DNA of 64,000 bases from Hygrophila difformis (Eukaryota; Streptophyta; Magnoliopsida; Lamiales; Acanthaceae). A program made the position numbers and the translations under genes. Each line of letters starts with the position of its first letter. The first letter of the stretch is position 1. The stretch covers positions 44,317,417 through 44,381,416 of the forward strand of contig JAOANR010000011.1 in NCBI GenBank assembly GCA_030278955.1, written 5' to 3'. The notes under the pieces are model-generated. The model searched no databases. It worked only from the letters and a program-made list of their open reading frames with translations, and had not been told where the DNA came from. Of the stretch, positions 45,536-56,573 are shown piece after piece.

Positions 45536-46254
45536 ACACAACAGACAAAAGCAAAGGAGTGTCACCTGTCCAATTAACAATGAAAAATAGGCAAACATCA
45601 TTATCATCATTATATAAATCAAAAGTATTCTTTGATGAATGTCCTAGCAGGGCCCAACTTCAGAAGAAAGAAGACTACTGAAAATCTTGAAGCATGCCTT
45701 CCAGTATATCATGCTCCAAATGAAACAATGGATTACCATAGTTAACCACTAATGCCAGTCCCAACACTTTCAAATTAGTTATGGCAAGATAAGGATGATC
45801 TCTTCAGAACTTTTCACAAATGTAATTGAAAAAAATAAAAAATAATTTATCGTTATAACAGAAAATAATAATACATAACAGGAAAACAAGAAAATGAAGA
45901 AACCAAAGCAACCAAACCTTCTGCAGTCTTAAAATTCACGTCGAGTTTCATTATCTTGATCAAGTACTTGCAAATATGAAACTATATTCCTTTTAGTGTC
46001 TTCAAGTATTACCAACCAATGCAAGGCTTCTCAGAAATCAAAATCGAATAGAGATTCTTATTTTAAGAAATGATTAAATATGAGGTTATTGCAAGCATAT
46101 TACTGCAACCGATTTTCAGGATACTGGCATTCAACAAGGAAACAAGGGAAAATGGAGAAGCTAATCAGTAAAAGTAGATCACCAGATCTGTTTATTCAGG
46201 GATTTGCGTAACAATAACAAGCTAACAATGTTGCTAGAAAATAAAAGTAACTTA

Positions 46255-49080
46255 CAGGGATTCCAGCAGCCTCACCCATGTTGCGCATGTTGCACCTGAT
46301 CTCAATCATGGCATCTCTTGCCCCTACCAAGGCTTTAACAACTCTGATTTGACTGGGGTCATCAATTCCCTCGGTCCACTACCAAAATTGGGGAGAAAGG
46401 TATAACACAACACCAGTACCAAAAGCAATTTCATATAAATCAGGAACATGATCTCTAAATTGCTCGTGTAGTATGAAAGGATGTCGACCATGGCAGGAGT
46501 TTAATTTAGAGACATTATGAAGGGACAAAAATGGAGTTTAAGTTAATACAGCCACACCACCTCCTTCACTAAGCACTGAACCTCAACCCATCTCTATCAT
46601 TAAAAAAATGTATGGACATATACAGAGTTAAATGTTCAGTACAGTACTTGGAATTTTTTGCCAAATAGTGTTCATATCAAAGATAACAAGAATTTCATTT
46701 TGGTGGATGCAATGATTGAGCATGTTGCCATGTTGCATTTCAGGATTGAAGTGTCTAAACTGCAATTTGATTGGAGTGCTTATTTATCCACAGGCAATAG
46801 AAAATCAGAAAATCTCAGTTGCCAATTGCTAATAAAGAAATAAAGTCACTGATCAAATGATCATACCTCATTTACCATATGAGACATATAAGAACACGTG
46901 GCAGAACTACTGATTCACGATAAACAGGTTAAAACAGGAATTTCAACCAAAGAAACTTTATTTATAAGAGCCATCATGGTGGGAACATATTAGAAATGCA
47001 TTATACCTTGTCTGATGTAAGCATGCTGCAGTGGTTGACTGCACTTCGGTACGTATCAATATTTGTTTCAGCCAATTTGCTTAAGGCATTCAGGTGCATT
47101 TCTAGTGCTGAATTTGCTTCCGACAGCTTCTTCCATGTTTCAAGAGAGTTTTGTGGGTCAGACTTTTGCCACTTCTTTACAGCACTAACCATGGATACAG
47201 TTGATGATCCACCAGTCCCAGGCTCTCCAAGTAACTGCACAAAAATCATTATTACGAGAAGAGCTTGAATAAAGAGATACTGAACAACAGCTTCAATAAA
47301 GAGAACATATGGTTCAGAGACTCAATAAAGAGAACGTATGGTTCAGAGACTAACTTTTCATTGTACTGAAGCATTTGAAACAAAATTTTGAGCATTTAAT
47401 TTATAGAGGGAATCGCATCGCACACATATTTTGGAACATTTACCACATTTAAGCAGGCATTTAAGCATATGGCTCTTTAATTTTGGAACTTACTAATGTC
47501 ATCAATGGAGGCAATGAGAAGTTAACCCTTTCATGATCCCATTTGACACTTAGCACATCTCCTATGCTGTCTTTTATTGACTTCTTCTGATCCTGCAATC
47601 AAACAAAGAAGCAATCTCCTAAATGACACACTACTTTTAAGTAAATACAGGAGATGAAGCATTCCAAGTAAGAACTATTTAACGACTTATTTAAAATTCC
47701 CTGGCAATCATTTATGAGCTCAAGATTTTTGTTCCAGGACTACATTGGATCTAATTGACAGGTAGTTGTAAACCAATAACTGCTCAACTTTGTCAAGTTC
47801 AGCTGTCCAACAGCCTTACATACAGAAATTCAGATGCATACAATCCATATCTCAGCAGATGAGCACTTAACTGGAGATATTTCTGATTTCCAAAGAAAAT
47901 CTAAAATGAAATTCTTGTTTAATTTTTTCCACAAAATAACGTACTTAATAAGATGATTGTGTTCTCCGCCAACATTTTCTTATTTTATTATCGTGTAAAC
48001 ATCTATTATCTATAAAATGAAAAGCATCCAAGGAGAAGAACCATGAATCAATATACAATTCAGAATATACCAGAATCAGGCAAGTTCAGAAAGAGAAATA
48101 CCTGAGCAGAAGAAATTACTTCCAGTGAAAACCTAATGTAGTGCTGACTGCCATAAACAGCAGAACTTATATCAAAACCACTTCCAACTTTACCCTGTGC
48201 TGTACAATGAGTTGTCTGAGCAATAATATGCACAACATCCAGTTCCTTGAGAAATATGTTCCCTTGAGGAGAGCCACAATCTGCTGGAAGATTGACTACC
48301 CCAAGGTAATGAAGCAAAGCTGCTACTACGGCAGTTGTCATAGCAGCTGATGAGCCCAGGCCAGTTTTGGCAACATCAGGCTTGCTTTTCTGTTCACTTG
48401 ATTCTTCCGTGTTGAAGGTAATTGAAGAAAAAGGTGGAAGGGAAGCTAATGAATCTGGAGTTAATGGCAGCCCACGTGCTTCAATCTGAAAAGAGAAAAA
48501 TCTAGCTCACTTTTTGAAAAACAAATTATACAGATAATAAATAAACTGATACTAATGAATGCAACAGTTACTAAATCAAGCATTTGCAGTAAAAGCATCT
48601 CTGAACTGTTCCAGTTGATGCATATTTCAACTATATTAAAAAGTTTAATCACCCATGGTGAACATAATCAGATTCAATCCATCTCTCGTCACATATATAT
48701 CTGATTCTAACTTATCTTTCAAAGCTAAGAATATGCATACATATCAAGTTAAGAAGCAGAATGCCAAATAGCCCTAAAGGTAGAAATACTGAAATATAGG
48801 AGGACAGAAGTGTAAAAAAAAAAAAAAAAAAAAAACCCTGATTCCTGTATGAATAAAACTCATTACAGCCCAATATCGTGATGTCAAGTCCTGCATCACT
48901 AATACAGAAAACACATTAGAATTTCTCAAAATAGAAAATTAATAAATAAAGATAAAAGATCACTTCTGTAAGATATTACCCAGCAGCAGAAGCTTCTGTA
49001 ACTCATCCTTCTTGGTCTTGTCAACTTTGGTATTTGCTGCTGCTACAGCATATTGCAATGCATATTCTACAAACGGGTTT
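46255..49080 (-). pseudogene. PMK: Captured phosphomevalonate kinase gene fragment
   Basis: PMK phosphorylates mevalonate 5-phosphate in the mevalonate route to isoprenoids. Exons right to left: NPFVEYALQYAVAAANTKVD (49070-48970); LDITILGCNEFYSYRNQ (48900-48845); EARGLPLTPDSLASLPPF and the GHMP motif KTGLGSSAAMTTAVVAALLH (48485-48310), continuing VGSGFDISSAVYGSQHYIRF (to 48105); KKSIKDSIGDVLSVKWDHER (about 47590-47495); LLGEPGTGGSSTVSMVSAVK (47240-47010); RVVKALVGARDAMIEIRCNM and RNMGEAAGIP (about 46360-46255). The N-terminal exons (about 95 residues) and the C-terminal GVPGAGGFDA region are missing, so no active kinase is possible. Exons are mostly open, consistent with recent capture. Confidence 0.88.
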
Positions 49081-49084
49081 GTTA

Positions 49085-49480
49085 TGGAGACATTATCTTA
49101 CAGGGAGGTCAGCGAGCCACGATGGGAGGGCGCGCGCAGGGCTAAGGCGGCAGCAGGGCTCGCGGAAGCCGGAGGAGACACGACGTTCACTGGGCTGAGT
49201 GCGGCGGCTCTGGATTCGCGAAGGTTGCAGCGTGCGCAGGGGCGAGGGGCGGCGGAAGAGAGAAGGCAATGTCGGGCAACGGCGGATGGTGTCCAGGCAG
49301 GGAGGGCGTCACATGTAGGGGAGGCGGCGTTGGAAGAGGGAGGCGAGGCGTGCGGAGGGCGGCGGTGAGCAGGCGAACGGAGGCGCTGCGACGGCGGTCG
49401 ACGGCGCAACGGTTAGCAGTGGACGGCAAAGAACAATGAGGGATTGATGTCTTCAATCTGCAGAATCTCACAGCCGTAGG
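49085..49480 (-). other. GC-rich segment in Helitron 2 (captured first exon or promoter?)
   Basis: Abruptly GC-rich against AT-rich neighbours, with overlapping open frames on both strands (49012-49368 plus; 49098-49409 and 49187-49471 minus) of low-complexity Ala/Arg/Pro. GC-rich DNA is open in several frames by chance, so I do not call a gene. Confidence 0.4.
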
Positions 49481-49866
49481 TAGAATGTGGGGAAATTTAT
49501 TAGTCTCTCACAAATTAGGGAATCGCAGAACCCTAATTTCACCAACATAGGGGAGGCGATTCAGACTGCAAAACCACGAATCGACGAAGGTCGGGAAAGG
49601 GTAAGTCGCGGAGTAGGAGCAATCCACTGTAAGAGACGAATGCGTAATCTGTAAGAAAGAAGCCAGGATCCAACGATCCACAATGAAATTAAACAGGATC
49701 GGACGGCCAGAGGGAACGGACAGTCCAAATTCAATTGAGAAAAGATCTGACGGACACAAACCATCCCGGCGATCCAACGGACAAAAATAAAATTAAAATA
49801 GCATCTAACGGTGGAGATTGAAATTCCGGCACGAAAATCTAGACAAATCCTCTTATAATATATAGA
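49481..49866 (-). other. 5' terminal region of Helitron 2
   Basis: Non-coding, reading from the TC end. It has motifs such as CCGTTAGATGC and GTCCGTTGGATCG that may be family-specific terminal sequence. Small minus-strand frames here are unsupported. Confidence 0.5.
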
Positions 49867-50018
49867 TATATATATATATATATATATATATCAATATATA
49901 TATATATCATGATTCAATTCCCACTATAAAAACCCTAATCCCCCTCCCATCAAAATCATATTGTTTTTTTTATTATTCCTTTCGTCATCCCCAAACCCTA
50001 ATAACAACAATCCCTTCA
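49867..50018 (+). promoter_or_regulatory. Remaining proximal promoter of SKP1-like copy 2
   Basis: A (TA)n tract, then the same leader as copy 1 from ATCATGATTCAATTCCCAC onward, keeping the TATA box (CACTATAAAAACC, about 49920). The Helitron removed everything further upstream to 12 kb away. Confidence 0.75.
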
Positions 50019-50552
50019 ATGGCCGATCAGATCCCCACCGCAGCACAAGGCAACTCCCAATCTACAATCACCCTATCATGTTGTGACGGAAGGATTTTCA
50101 CAATCCCCATTGCCGCCGCAGTGCAGGCCAAGACGCTCAGGAACCTGGTGGAAAGCGGCTCCCACAGCAGCGTCCTCCCTCTCATAAAAGGGGCAACTTT
50201 CGCCAAGATCGTCACGTACCTCAACAAACAAATGGAGGAAGGCCTGTCCGACAAGTTCAAGGAGGAGTTCTTCGATGGGCTGCACTTTTGGGTTCTCCGA
50301 GACATCCAACTCGCTGCACATAGCTTAGACCTTCAAGATTTGGTCGATCTGACTTGTAAGAAGGTGGCGAGCATAATGGAGAATAAAAGTCCGGAATGGG
50401 TGAGGAACGCGTACAATATTGTCAACGATTTCGATCCCGAGGAAGAGGCGGAGCTTAGGAGCCAATATTATTGGACATTCGAGGGCGTGGATGGAGACGA
50501 TGGGGAGGAGTATTTTACTGAAGAGACTTTGAAGAAGATGAGCCTCGAGTAA
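50019..50552 (+). CDS. SKP1-like protein, copy 2
   Basis: 177 residues, intact, paralogue of 34751-35284. The first 47 residues are identical. I count 16 replacements over the whole protein, all after that point, and 14 of them in the C-terminal F-box-binding half (for example AANFLDIQDLIDL becomes AAHSLDLQDLVDL; IMVNK becomes IMENK). The CUL1-facing N-terminus is unchanged. TATA box and leader are retained, so it could be expressed, but its distal promoter is displaced by Helitron 2. Confidence 0.92.
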   Translation: MADQIPTAAQGNSQSTITLSCCDGRIFTIPIAAAVQAKTLRNLVESGSHSSVLPLIKGATFAKIVTYLNKQMEEGLSDKFKEEFFDGLHFWVLRDIQLAAHSLDLQDLVDLTCKKVASIMENKSPEWVRNAYNIVNDFDPEEEAELRSQYYWTFEGVDGDDGEEYFTEETLKKMSLE

Positions 50553-50634
50553 ATGTTAGTGCTGGATTTTTTTTTGGTAACGACGATTACCTTCGCTTAA
50601 TAATATTTTGATTAGGGTATAGGATGTTGGCTTG

Positions 50635-50796
50635 AGCGGATGGTGGCTCTAGTCTCTTAAGCAAGGTCTCGGGTTCGAGCCTTGTGTATGCAAAAAACTG
50701 CTTTGGGAGAGGCGCCCTTAATTGTCCTTGCAGATCCTCGAGTGATTAGTCTTGGGTCCAATGTGGCCTGGGATACCCGGTTTCACCAAAAAAGAA
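50635..50796 (+). mobile_element. tRNA-derived SINE, family A, copy 3
   Basis: A box TTGGCTTGAGCGGATGG, B box GGTCTCGGGTTCGAGCC, and end ...GGTTTCACCAAAAAAG. It lies in the 3' flank of SKP1 copy 2. The corresponding place in copy 1 (about 35350-35430) has no SINE but about 90 bases that are missing here, so insertion came with a deletion or replaced them. Confidence 0.85.
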
Positions 50797-53507
50797 CATA
50801 TCTTTTTTCCCTTTTGAATTTTTTGTAGTGTTGAATTTGCAATCCGGTTAGGGTACAATCCTTTTAATAGTATGCATGTGCAGACATCTATGAATGACCA
50901 TGGATTCGGGTTAGAATCAATAATCGAGTTAGACCCGAAGCGGACCCAGAACCGATTAGTTGCCATCTCTAAGAAATGGCATTGTGTCCGGATCAAACCC
51001 AAACCAAAACTGAGCATCGGATTAGGTCTTGGGTCTTGATGTAGGAATGGCACTGGGCTGGTTTTGGGACAGGGAGTCCGTTCCCTGCCGGGGACTTTAT
51101 CGGGGATCCCCATCGGGGACCTTATCGGGGACTCCCTTACAAGCTAACTTTTTTATTTTTCCCGGTAATTTAAATGATCGAAACAATATTATTCTAGACA
51201 ACTTTCAGTATAAATCATATATCAAACACATATATATTTATTTATTTAACAATAACCATAATCAACATCAGTTAATAATATTTTCCAATATACTATAATG
51301 AACCCATCAATCTAATGGGTTATGGTAATTATTTTTTACTTTGCAAAGCCAAAGGTTAGAGAAATGGGTTGTGAGAGCTCATGCCAAGGGTTGGGACGTC
51401 GGGTGGGGAATAATATATAAAATATATCGGGGATGTGCCCGTTAATTAACCACTAAAACAAATCCTTATCATTTTTGTAATTATTTTAGAATGGATTATG
51501 TAAAATTTATAAAACATTAATTATAATATATAAAAATAAATAAATGGTATATAAAGTATATCGGGGATGGGTCGGGGATTGTGAATTTTTTTGGGATGGG
51601 GATGGAGGAAGTAGTGCCCCCGATAGTATTCTCCCAAAATCGAACCGAAAATTCGGTTTTTGGTTTTTACACTATTGAGTATTGGCTTTTTTGCATCCCT
51701 ATCTTGATGAAGCCGACACAAACCCGACCCATTGACATCACACAATACGAGTCCCACATCACACATATTGCCTGCTCCCGTCAATTTGATCCCATTTATA
51801 TTTATTATTTCTATTTAATTTTATTTCGTGCAGGTATTTATAGTTGTATTGCATTTTTTTATAATATTTAATTGCTATTTAATTTTATTTCTTTCCATTG
51901 TCAATTGAGTTTAGTGTTTATATATCGTGCAGGTATTTATAGTTGTATTGCATTTTTTTCATCATCTGTTTTATATTTAAAAAGAATTATTTAAGTGTCG
52001 AAAAAATGTTTCGGAACCCAGGAAGACAGAACTATGGGATATCTCACCAAATACCAAAGATTTTAAGATTCTAATCTATGTGGATTTCCAATTTTATGAG
52101 GGCTAATTAGAAGAAAACCAATCAAATACATGAAAATTGAATAATAAGTAAAACAAAAAAATTGAAGAATCGGGGATTTCCCACACCCGTTGTATAAAAA
52201 AGTAAAAACATTCTTCTGTCCCATTCATTCTGTATCAAAATAATCTAATGTATTTGTTTAACTGTTAATATCTCCAAATCTGAATAAGTACAAATTATAT
52301 CTTAAAATTACATGATTAGATGAATCTAACAAGACTGAACTTAAACTATATTTTTCGTTTATATAATTGCGATAATATTATGTCAAAGTTAATCAATGAA
52401 CAGTGATAAAAGTTAAAATGGAATATAATACACAAATAATTTGAGATAGCGTAGGTTGGTAGTAAAGCACAAATAAATATTATTTTGAAGTTGTACGCAA
52501 GCTATTAAATATCGATTTCGCTGTCGATATCGGATATGTAAATTTAAGAAAATTTCGAAGATATTTGAAATATCGGTAGTAATTTCGAAAATATTTGATA
52601 AATTTGGTTTTGTTTTTAAGGAAATAATAGAAATTAATATAAGTTTGGAAATTTTATTTTTAATTTTTATATTTATTTCAAACGCTATTTTAGATATTTT
52701 AAAGTAAAGAAAATTATATCTAATTACTATAGAATAATAAAGAAATTATATATAATTAAATAATATTTGATTAACAAATATAATTAATAGAAACACACGA
52801 ATCCCTCTAGCTTGTATAGGCTGTCAAACCAAAAAAAATGGAATCACACACGAATAATTAAGCTAAATAATAATTTAACTGTACTAGTAATATTTAATAA
52901 AATTTCTACATTATTTAGTTTTTTGCTAAACAACCTATACAAGTTAGGAAATGGATAATGAGAATTCATGCCATAAAAATTAGAATTTCTACATTATTTA
53001 TTGAATACAATATTTAATTGAAATTATGATTATTACATATGGATTTAATAAATTTCACTTTTAATTTTAGCACAAGTGCGCAACATCCATTCGTGTCTTG
53101 ACTTTCAATCTTTTATCCATTCAAATTCATTTTTGTTTATTTTTTTAAGTTTTAAGATTTTTTAAAAACAAATATAATTTCAAAAATTTCGGTCAAATTT
53201 CGGTAAACATCAGTCAAATTTCAGAAAATATTGAATTTTGGCAGCACTTTCGATGAAAACTTTGTAAAAAAAAAATTAGAGGTGAAATTTTCTTTTGAGA
53301 TGCTCTGATACCCGAAATTTCAAAATTTCGGAAAATTCCGGAATTTCAACAAATTTAAAACTATGGTAGTACGCATAGACGTTGTAAAGATTAAAGAAAG
53401 TAAGAAACCACAAAACATGTTTGGATTCGGTAAAACCGCCGCGGCAATGCGGCATCAGCCATCAACCATGCGCCCCCGCGTGTCCCTTCCTCCGTTCACC
53501 TTTCCCA
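50797..53507. other. Intergenic DNA after SKP1 copy 2
   Basis: To about 52300 it mirrors the 3' flank of copy 1 (with an extra tandem-like repeat of the ATTTATAGTTGTATTGCA block near 51835-51955). Then AT-rich DNA in which ATTTCG/CGAAAT-rich stretches at about 52505-52600 and 53170-53350 face each other, possibly the ends of a degraded DNA transposon. No gene seen. Confidence 0.5.
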
Positions 53508-53514
53508 ACGTGTC
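53508..53514 (+). promoter_or_regulatory. ABRE-like motif upstream of COR413
   Basis: ACGTGTC, a G-box/ABRE-type core, 128 bases before the ATG of a gene family known for cold and ABA response. Single short motif. Confidence 0.4.
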
Positions 53515-53641
53515 CCGCATTTAATCACTCTTCACCTCCATCCAATTCCAAATCCAAATCTGAATTCTGCCCCTAATTCAATTCACCACTGCTCAATTTG
53601 CTTCTCAAATCTTACCCGCCCACATCTCGACAACTCCTGCA

Positions 53642-56076
53642 ATGGGGAGGAGGATTGATTATTTGACCACCACCACCCACCAGGGAACTGCCGCCTTGCT
53701 CGATTCCGATTTCAACGACTTGCAGATTGCCGTCAGGAACCTCATCAGCGACGCTTCCACTTTGGGCCGCCATGCCTTCGCCACTTCTTTCCTCAAATGG
53801 CTCGCCTGCTTTGCTGCAATGTAATCTTCATTCTCACATCATAATCATATACTGCAGTATGTTCCTTTTTTTTTTATTGGGATTTAATTGTTGTGCTCAA
53901 GTATTGCTTCAAGGGATCGATTTTGTCTTTTGACAACGAATTTGTGCAATTGGCAGTGCTCTCTCTCTCTCTTTTTTTTTTTAAAAAAAAAAAAAAAATT
54001 TATAACTTAAGTTATGTGAATCTTGTATTTTTGTGCAATTGCTTCAAGGGATTTAACCAAGGTTGTTAAGATCGGGATCCTATATAAGATCGTTTTTCTC
54101 TTTGCAAGATCGGGATAGTAGGATCGAATCGGGATCCTAAGATCTTATGAAATTGCAATAATGGATAAACTCAATTATGCATACTAACAAGTAAAAGCAT
54201 TATTTTGTGTGTTTATGAATCTTGTAAGTTAATTAATACAATACAGTATAAAAATATTACAATTAAACATAAAATATTTCCACATACATACATATTATGT
54301 TTTTTTACACATCATACATAAGGAATACAAGCTCTTAAGTTTAAAATTAAAATAAACAAGTTATTTTGATCCCAAATCATAAAATACTAGAAAATTTTTA
54401 TGCTTTTAATAGGGTAAGATCGTAAGATCGTAGAAGCGTTTGAGGGAGTATGACCATAAGATCGTAACATTCTACTATCAGGATCGGGATCTTACGAATT
54501 TTAAGATCCTACAAGGATCGGGATCGTTTTAGAGAGGTGTGATCGTAAAATCGTAAGATCCTAAGATCAGGATCGGGATCTTAACAACTATGGATTTAAC
54601 TTGTTCTCTCTCTTTTTTTTTTTTTTTTTTTTTTTAACCTCATCAACGAATTTTGTATTTTCTTTTTGACTATTTGTGATCAATGTGGCTATGTGAATCT
54701 GTGAGCATAAATGCAATTTGGGTTGCAATTTTTGAATTGGGATTTATATATCATATTTGGGCAACAATGTTAAGGGAAAATTGAAGTATATCTAAAGGTA
54801 GAGGCATTATCAGATATAAATGGTTATGTGAAAAATATGTCATTGCTTTCACATGATACTAGACCATGAAGAAATATTATGTTTAGTGTTATGCAATAGT
54901 AAATCAGAATTGATAGCAGATCAAGGTTTTCTTTCTTTTTTTTTTCCCTTTTTTTTTCTTGATAAGGAGTTTATTATATTGCAAATATCTAATGATTTTA
55001 GTTCATACCATGGTCATAAGAATTAGCCAAACCCGATAACCATCTCTTTCCAAAATATGTTCCACTATGCTATAGTCTTCCATTTCTCAGACATTTTTAC
55101 ATTGCAGGATGGCTGTTGTAGCTCATTACAGGAGAAATAAAAACGTAAATAACTAAAAATCTTGATTGGAGGAGCACAAGAGCATTGTTAATTTACTTGC
55201 TTTTCTCTTCTCTAATTGTTCTATAACATCTTTGCTGAGACCTATGGTGATTGTGTTAAGTTTAAACTGTTGATTTCTTTCCCTAGTAGCATATTGATGA
55301 TTTCGAACCTGACTGCAGCTACCTGCTTATCTTGGATCGGACAAACTGGAGAACTAACATGCTGACTTCCCTTTTGGTACCTTACATTTTCTTAAGCTTA
55401 CCATCAGGATTGTTTCACTTCCTCAGGTGATTGCCCTTATCGGGATTCTCTTCCATGTTTAATATTTTGAATAAACTAAATGAAGTTTTGCTGAACATTT
55501 GAGGTCATGGTATAGGGGAGAAGTTGGTAAATGGATTGCATTTGTTGCAGTAGTCCTAAGGCTTTTCTTTCCCCGGCATTTTCCAGGTAATTAATGTTGG
55601 TTATTGATTCCATGTCCATTCTTGATACATTCCTCCGAGTCTTAGTTTATATGGATATCACTCAACAAGTGTAAATACGCACTAGGCGTAGATTGCATTA
55701 TGACCATTATTAGGCCCTTTATCGCGCAACTTAATGACTTTAACTGCACACATGGCTTGGTACTTGTGTTATGATCGATTCATGGTGCTTTACCATATAT
55801 GCCTGTCCTTTCGTGGTTGCAGACTGGCTGGAGATGCCGGGATCACTGATTCTTTTGCTGGTGGTTGCCCCTAATTTCTTTGCCCATACTCTGAGAGACC
55901 ACTGGCTTGGTCTGGCCATATGCCTAGCCATTGGTTGTTACTTGCTGCAAGAACACATCCGGGCATCTGGCGGCTTCCGCAACTCCTTAACTCAAAGCCA
56001 TGGCATCTCAAACACACTCGGCATTATTCTCTTGTTGGTGTTCCCAATCCGGGCTTTGCTCACGCATGCTTTTTGA
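53642..56076 (+). CDS. COR413-PM: COR413 plasma-membrane-type cold-regulated protein
   Basis: Four exons: 53642-53820, 55319-55426, 55516-55586, 55823-56076, all GT-AG, giving 203 residues. Exon 1 gives the soluble N-terminus ending FLKWLACFAA. The rest carries the strongly conserved multi-pass membrane part: YLLILDRTNWRTNMLTSLL, LRGEVGKWIAFVAVVLRLFF with PRHFPDW, and CYLLQEHIRASGGFRNS with SHGISNTLGIILLLVFP near the C-terminus. COR413 proteins are plant-specific integral membrane proteins induced by cold and ABA and linked to freezing tolerance; the PM rather than chloroplast subgroup is suggested by the lack of a transit peptide and the short N-terminus. Intron 1 (1.5 kb) contains a hAT-like MITE. 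Length and all family motifs are normal, so the gene should be functional. Confidence 0.93.
54058..54592. mobile_element. hAT-like MITE in COR413 intron 1
   Basis: 535 bp with inverted ends CAAGGTTGTTAAGATC... and ...GATCTTAACAACTATG. It is flanked by the 8-bp direct repeat GATTTAAC (54050-54057 and 54593-54600), the hAT target size. The body is dense in GATCGGGATC/GTAAGATCG units. No ORF. Confidence 0.78.
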
Positions 56077-56573
56077 TGCGCATTACATGTGATTATGAGT
56101 ATGACCTCCTCAGTTATGTTAATAGGGGAAGAATGCTTTGCTATGAGTCCCAATAAGTGACTTGTACCCTGACAATTTGATCCTTCATGTGGTTTTTGAT
56201 CTTTTATATTAATGAGAAATGTGCATGATTCTTTCTTTCTTTATAGTTTTTATACTTTGTTTTTTAAAATGCAATATTCCACTTTTTACCTATTTAATGC
56301 ATAATTTTTTGGATTAATAATGTGTAAAAATAAAGATTATAAATAAAAGAAAATCAATATTTTTAAATGAATAGTCGTACAAAATTTAAACTGAGGAGTA
56401 TTATGGTCTATGGATCAAAATTGGGCCTAACGCCAGCCCAATTTACGATGATATACCATTGCTATTTATACTGATTCGTAGACGATCGAAGGGAGTAGGT
56501 GTCTGAGCTCCGAAACTCTGCGCGCGCACCACTCGACCATTCCCCAGCACGCCTAATTTCGATTTTAAAAAGG

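Larger units (their letters stand above)
37730..49866 (-). mobile_element. Helitron 2: 12.1 kb gene-capturing, non-autonomous
   Basis: Minus-strand 5' end TCTATATATTATAAGAGG (49866 leftward, host A before it). The 3' end is CTAG (37733-37730, host T after it), with a perfect 7-bp hairpin GCTGTGC-AAAT-GCACAGC about 8 bases inside. The paralogous SKP1 copy 1 is the empty site: its promoter runs without interruption from TTCTCTATCTA to ATCATGATTCAATTCCC (34620-34650), whereas copy 2 has the element between those blocks. No Rep/helicase was seen. It holds fragments of at least five host genes plus unidentified exon-like pieces, all on the same strand as the element. Confidence 0.88.

Noticed and set aside
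46255..49080. Phosphomevalonate kinase as a functional gene
   Set aside because: First about 95 residues and the C-terminal glycine-rich region are missing; it starts and stops inside the Helitron.
49012..49471. Overlapping GC-rich frames on both strands
   Set aside because: Low-complexity Ala/Arg/Pro composition expected by chance in GC-rich DNA.
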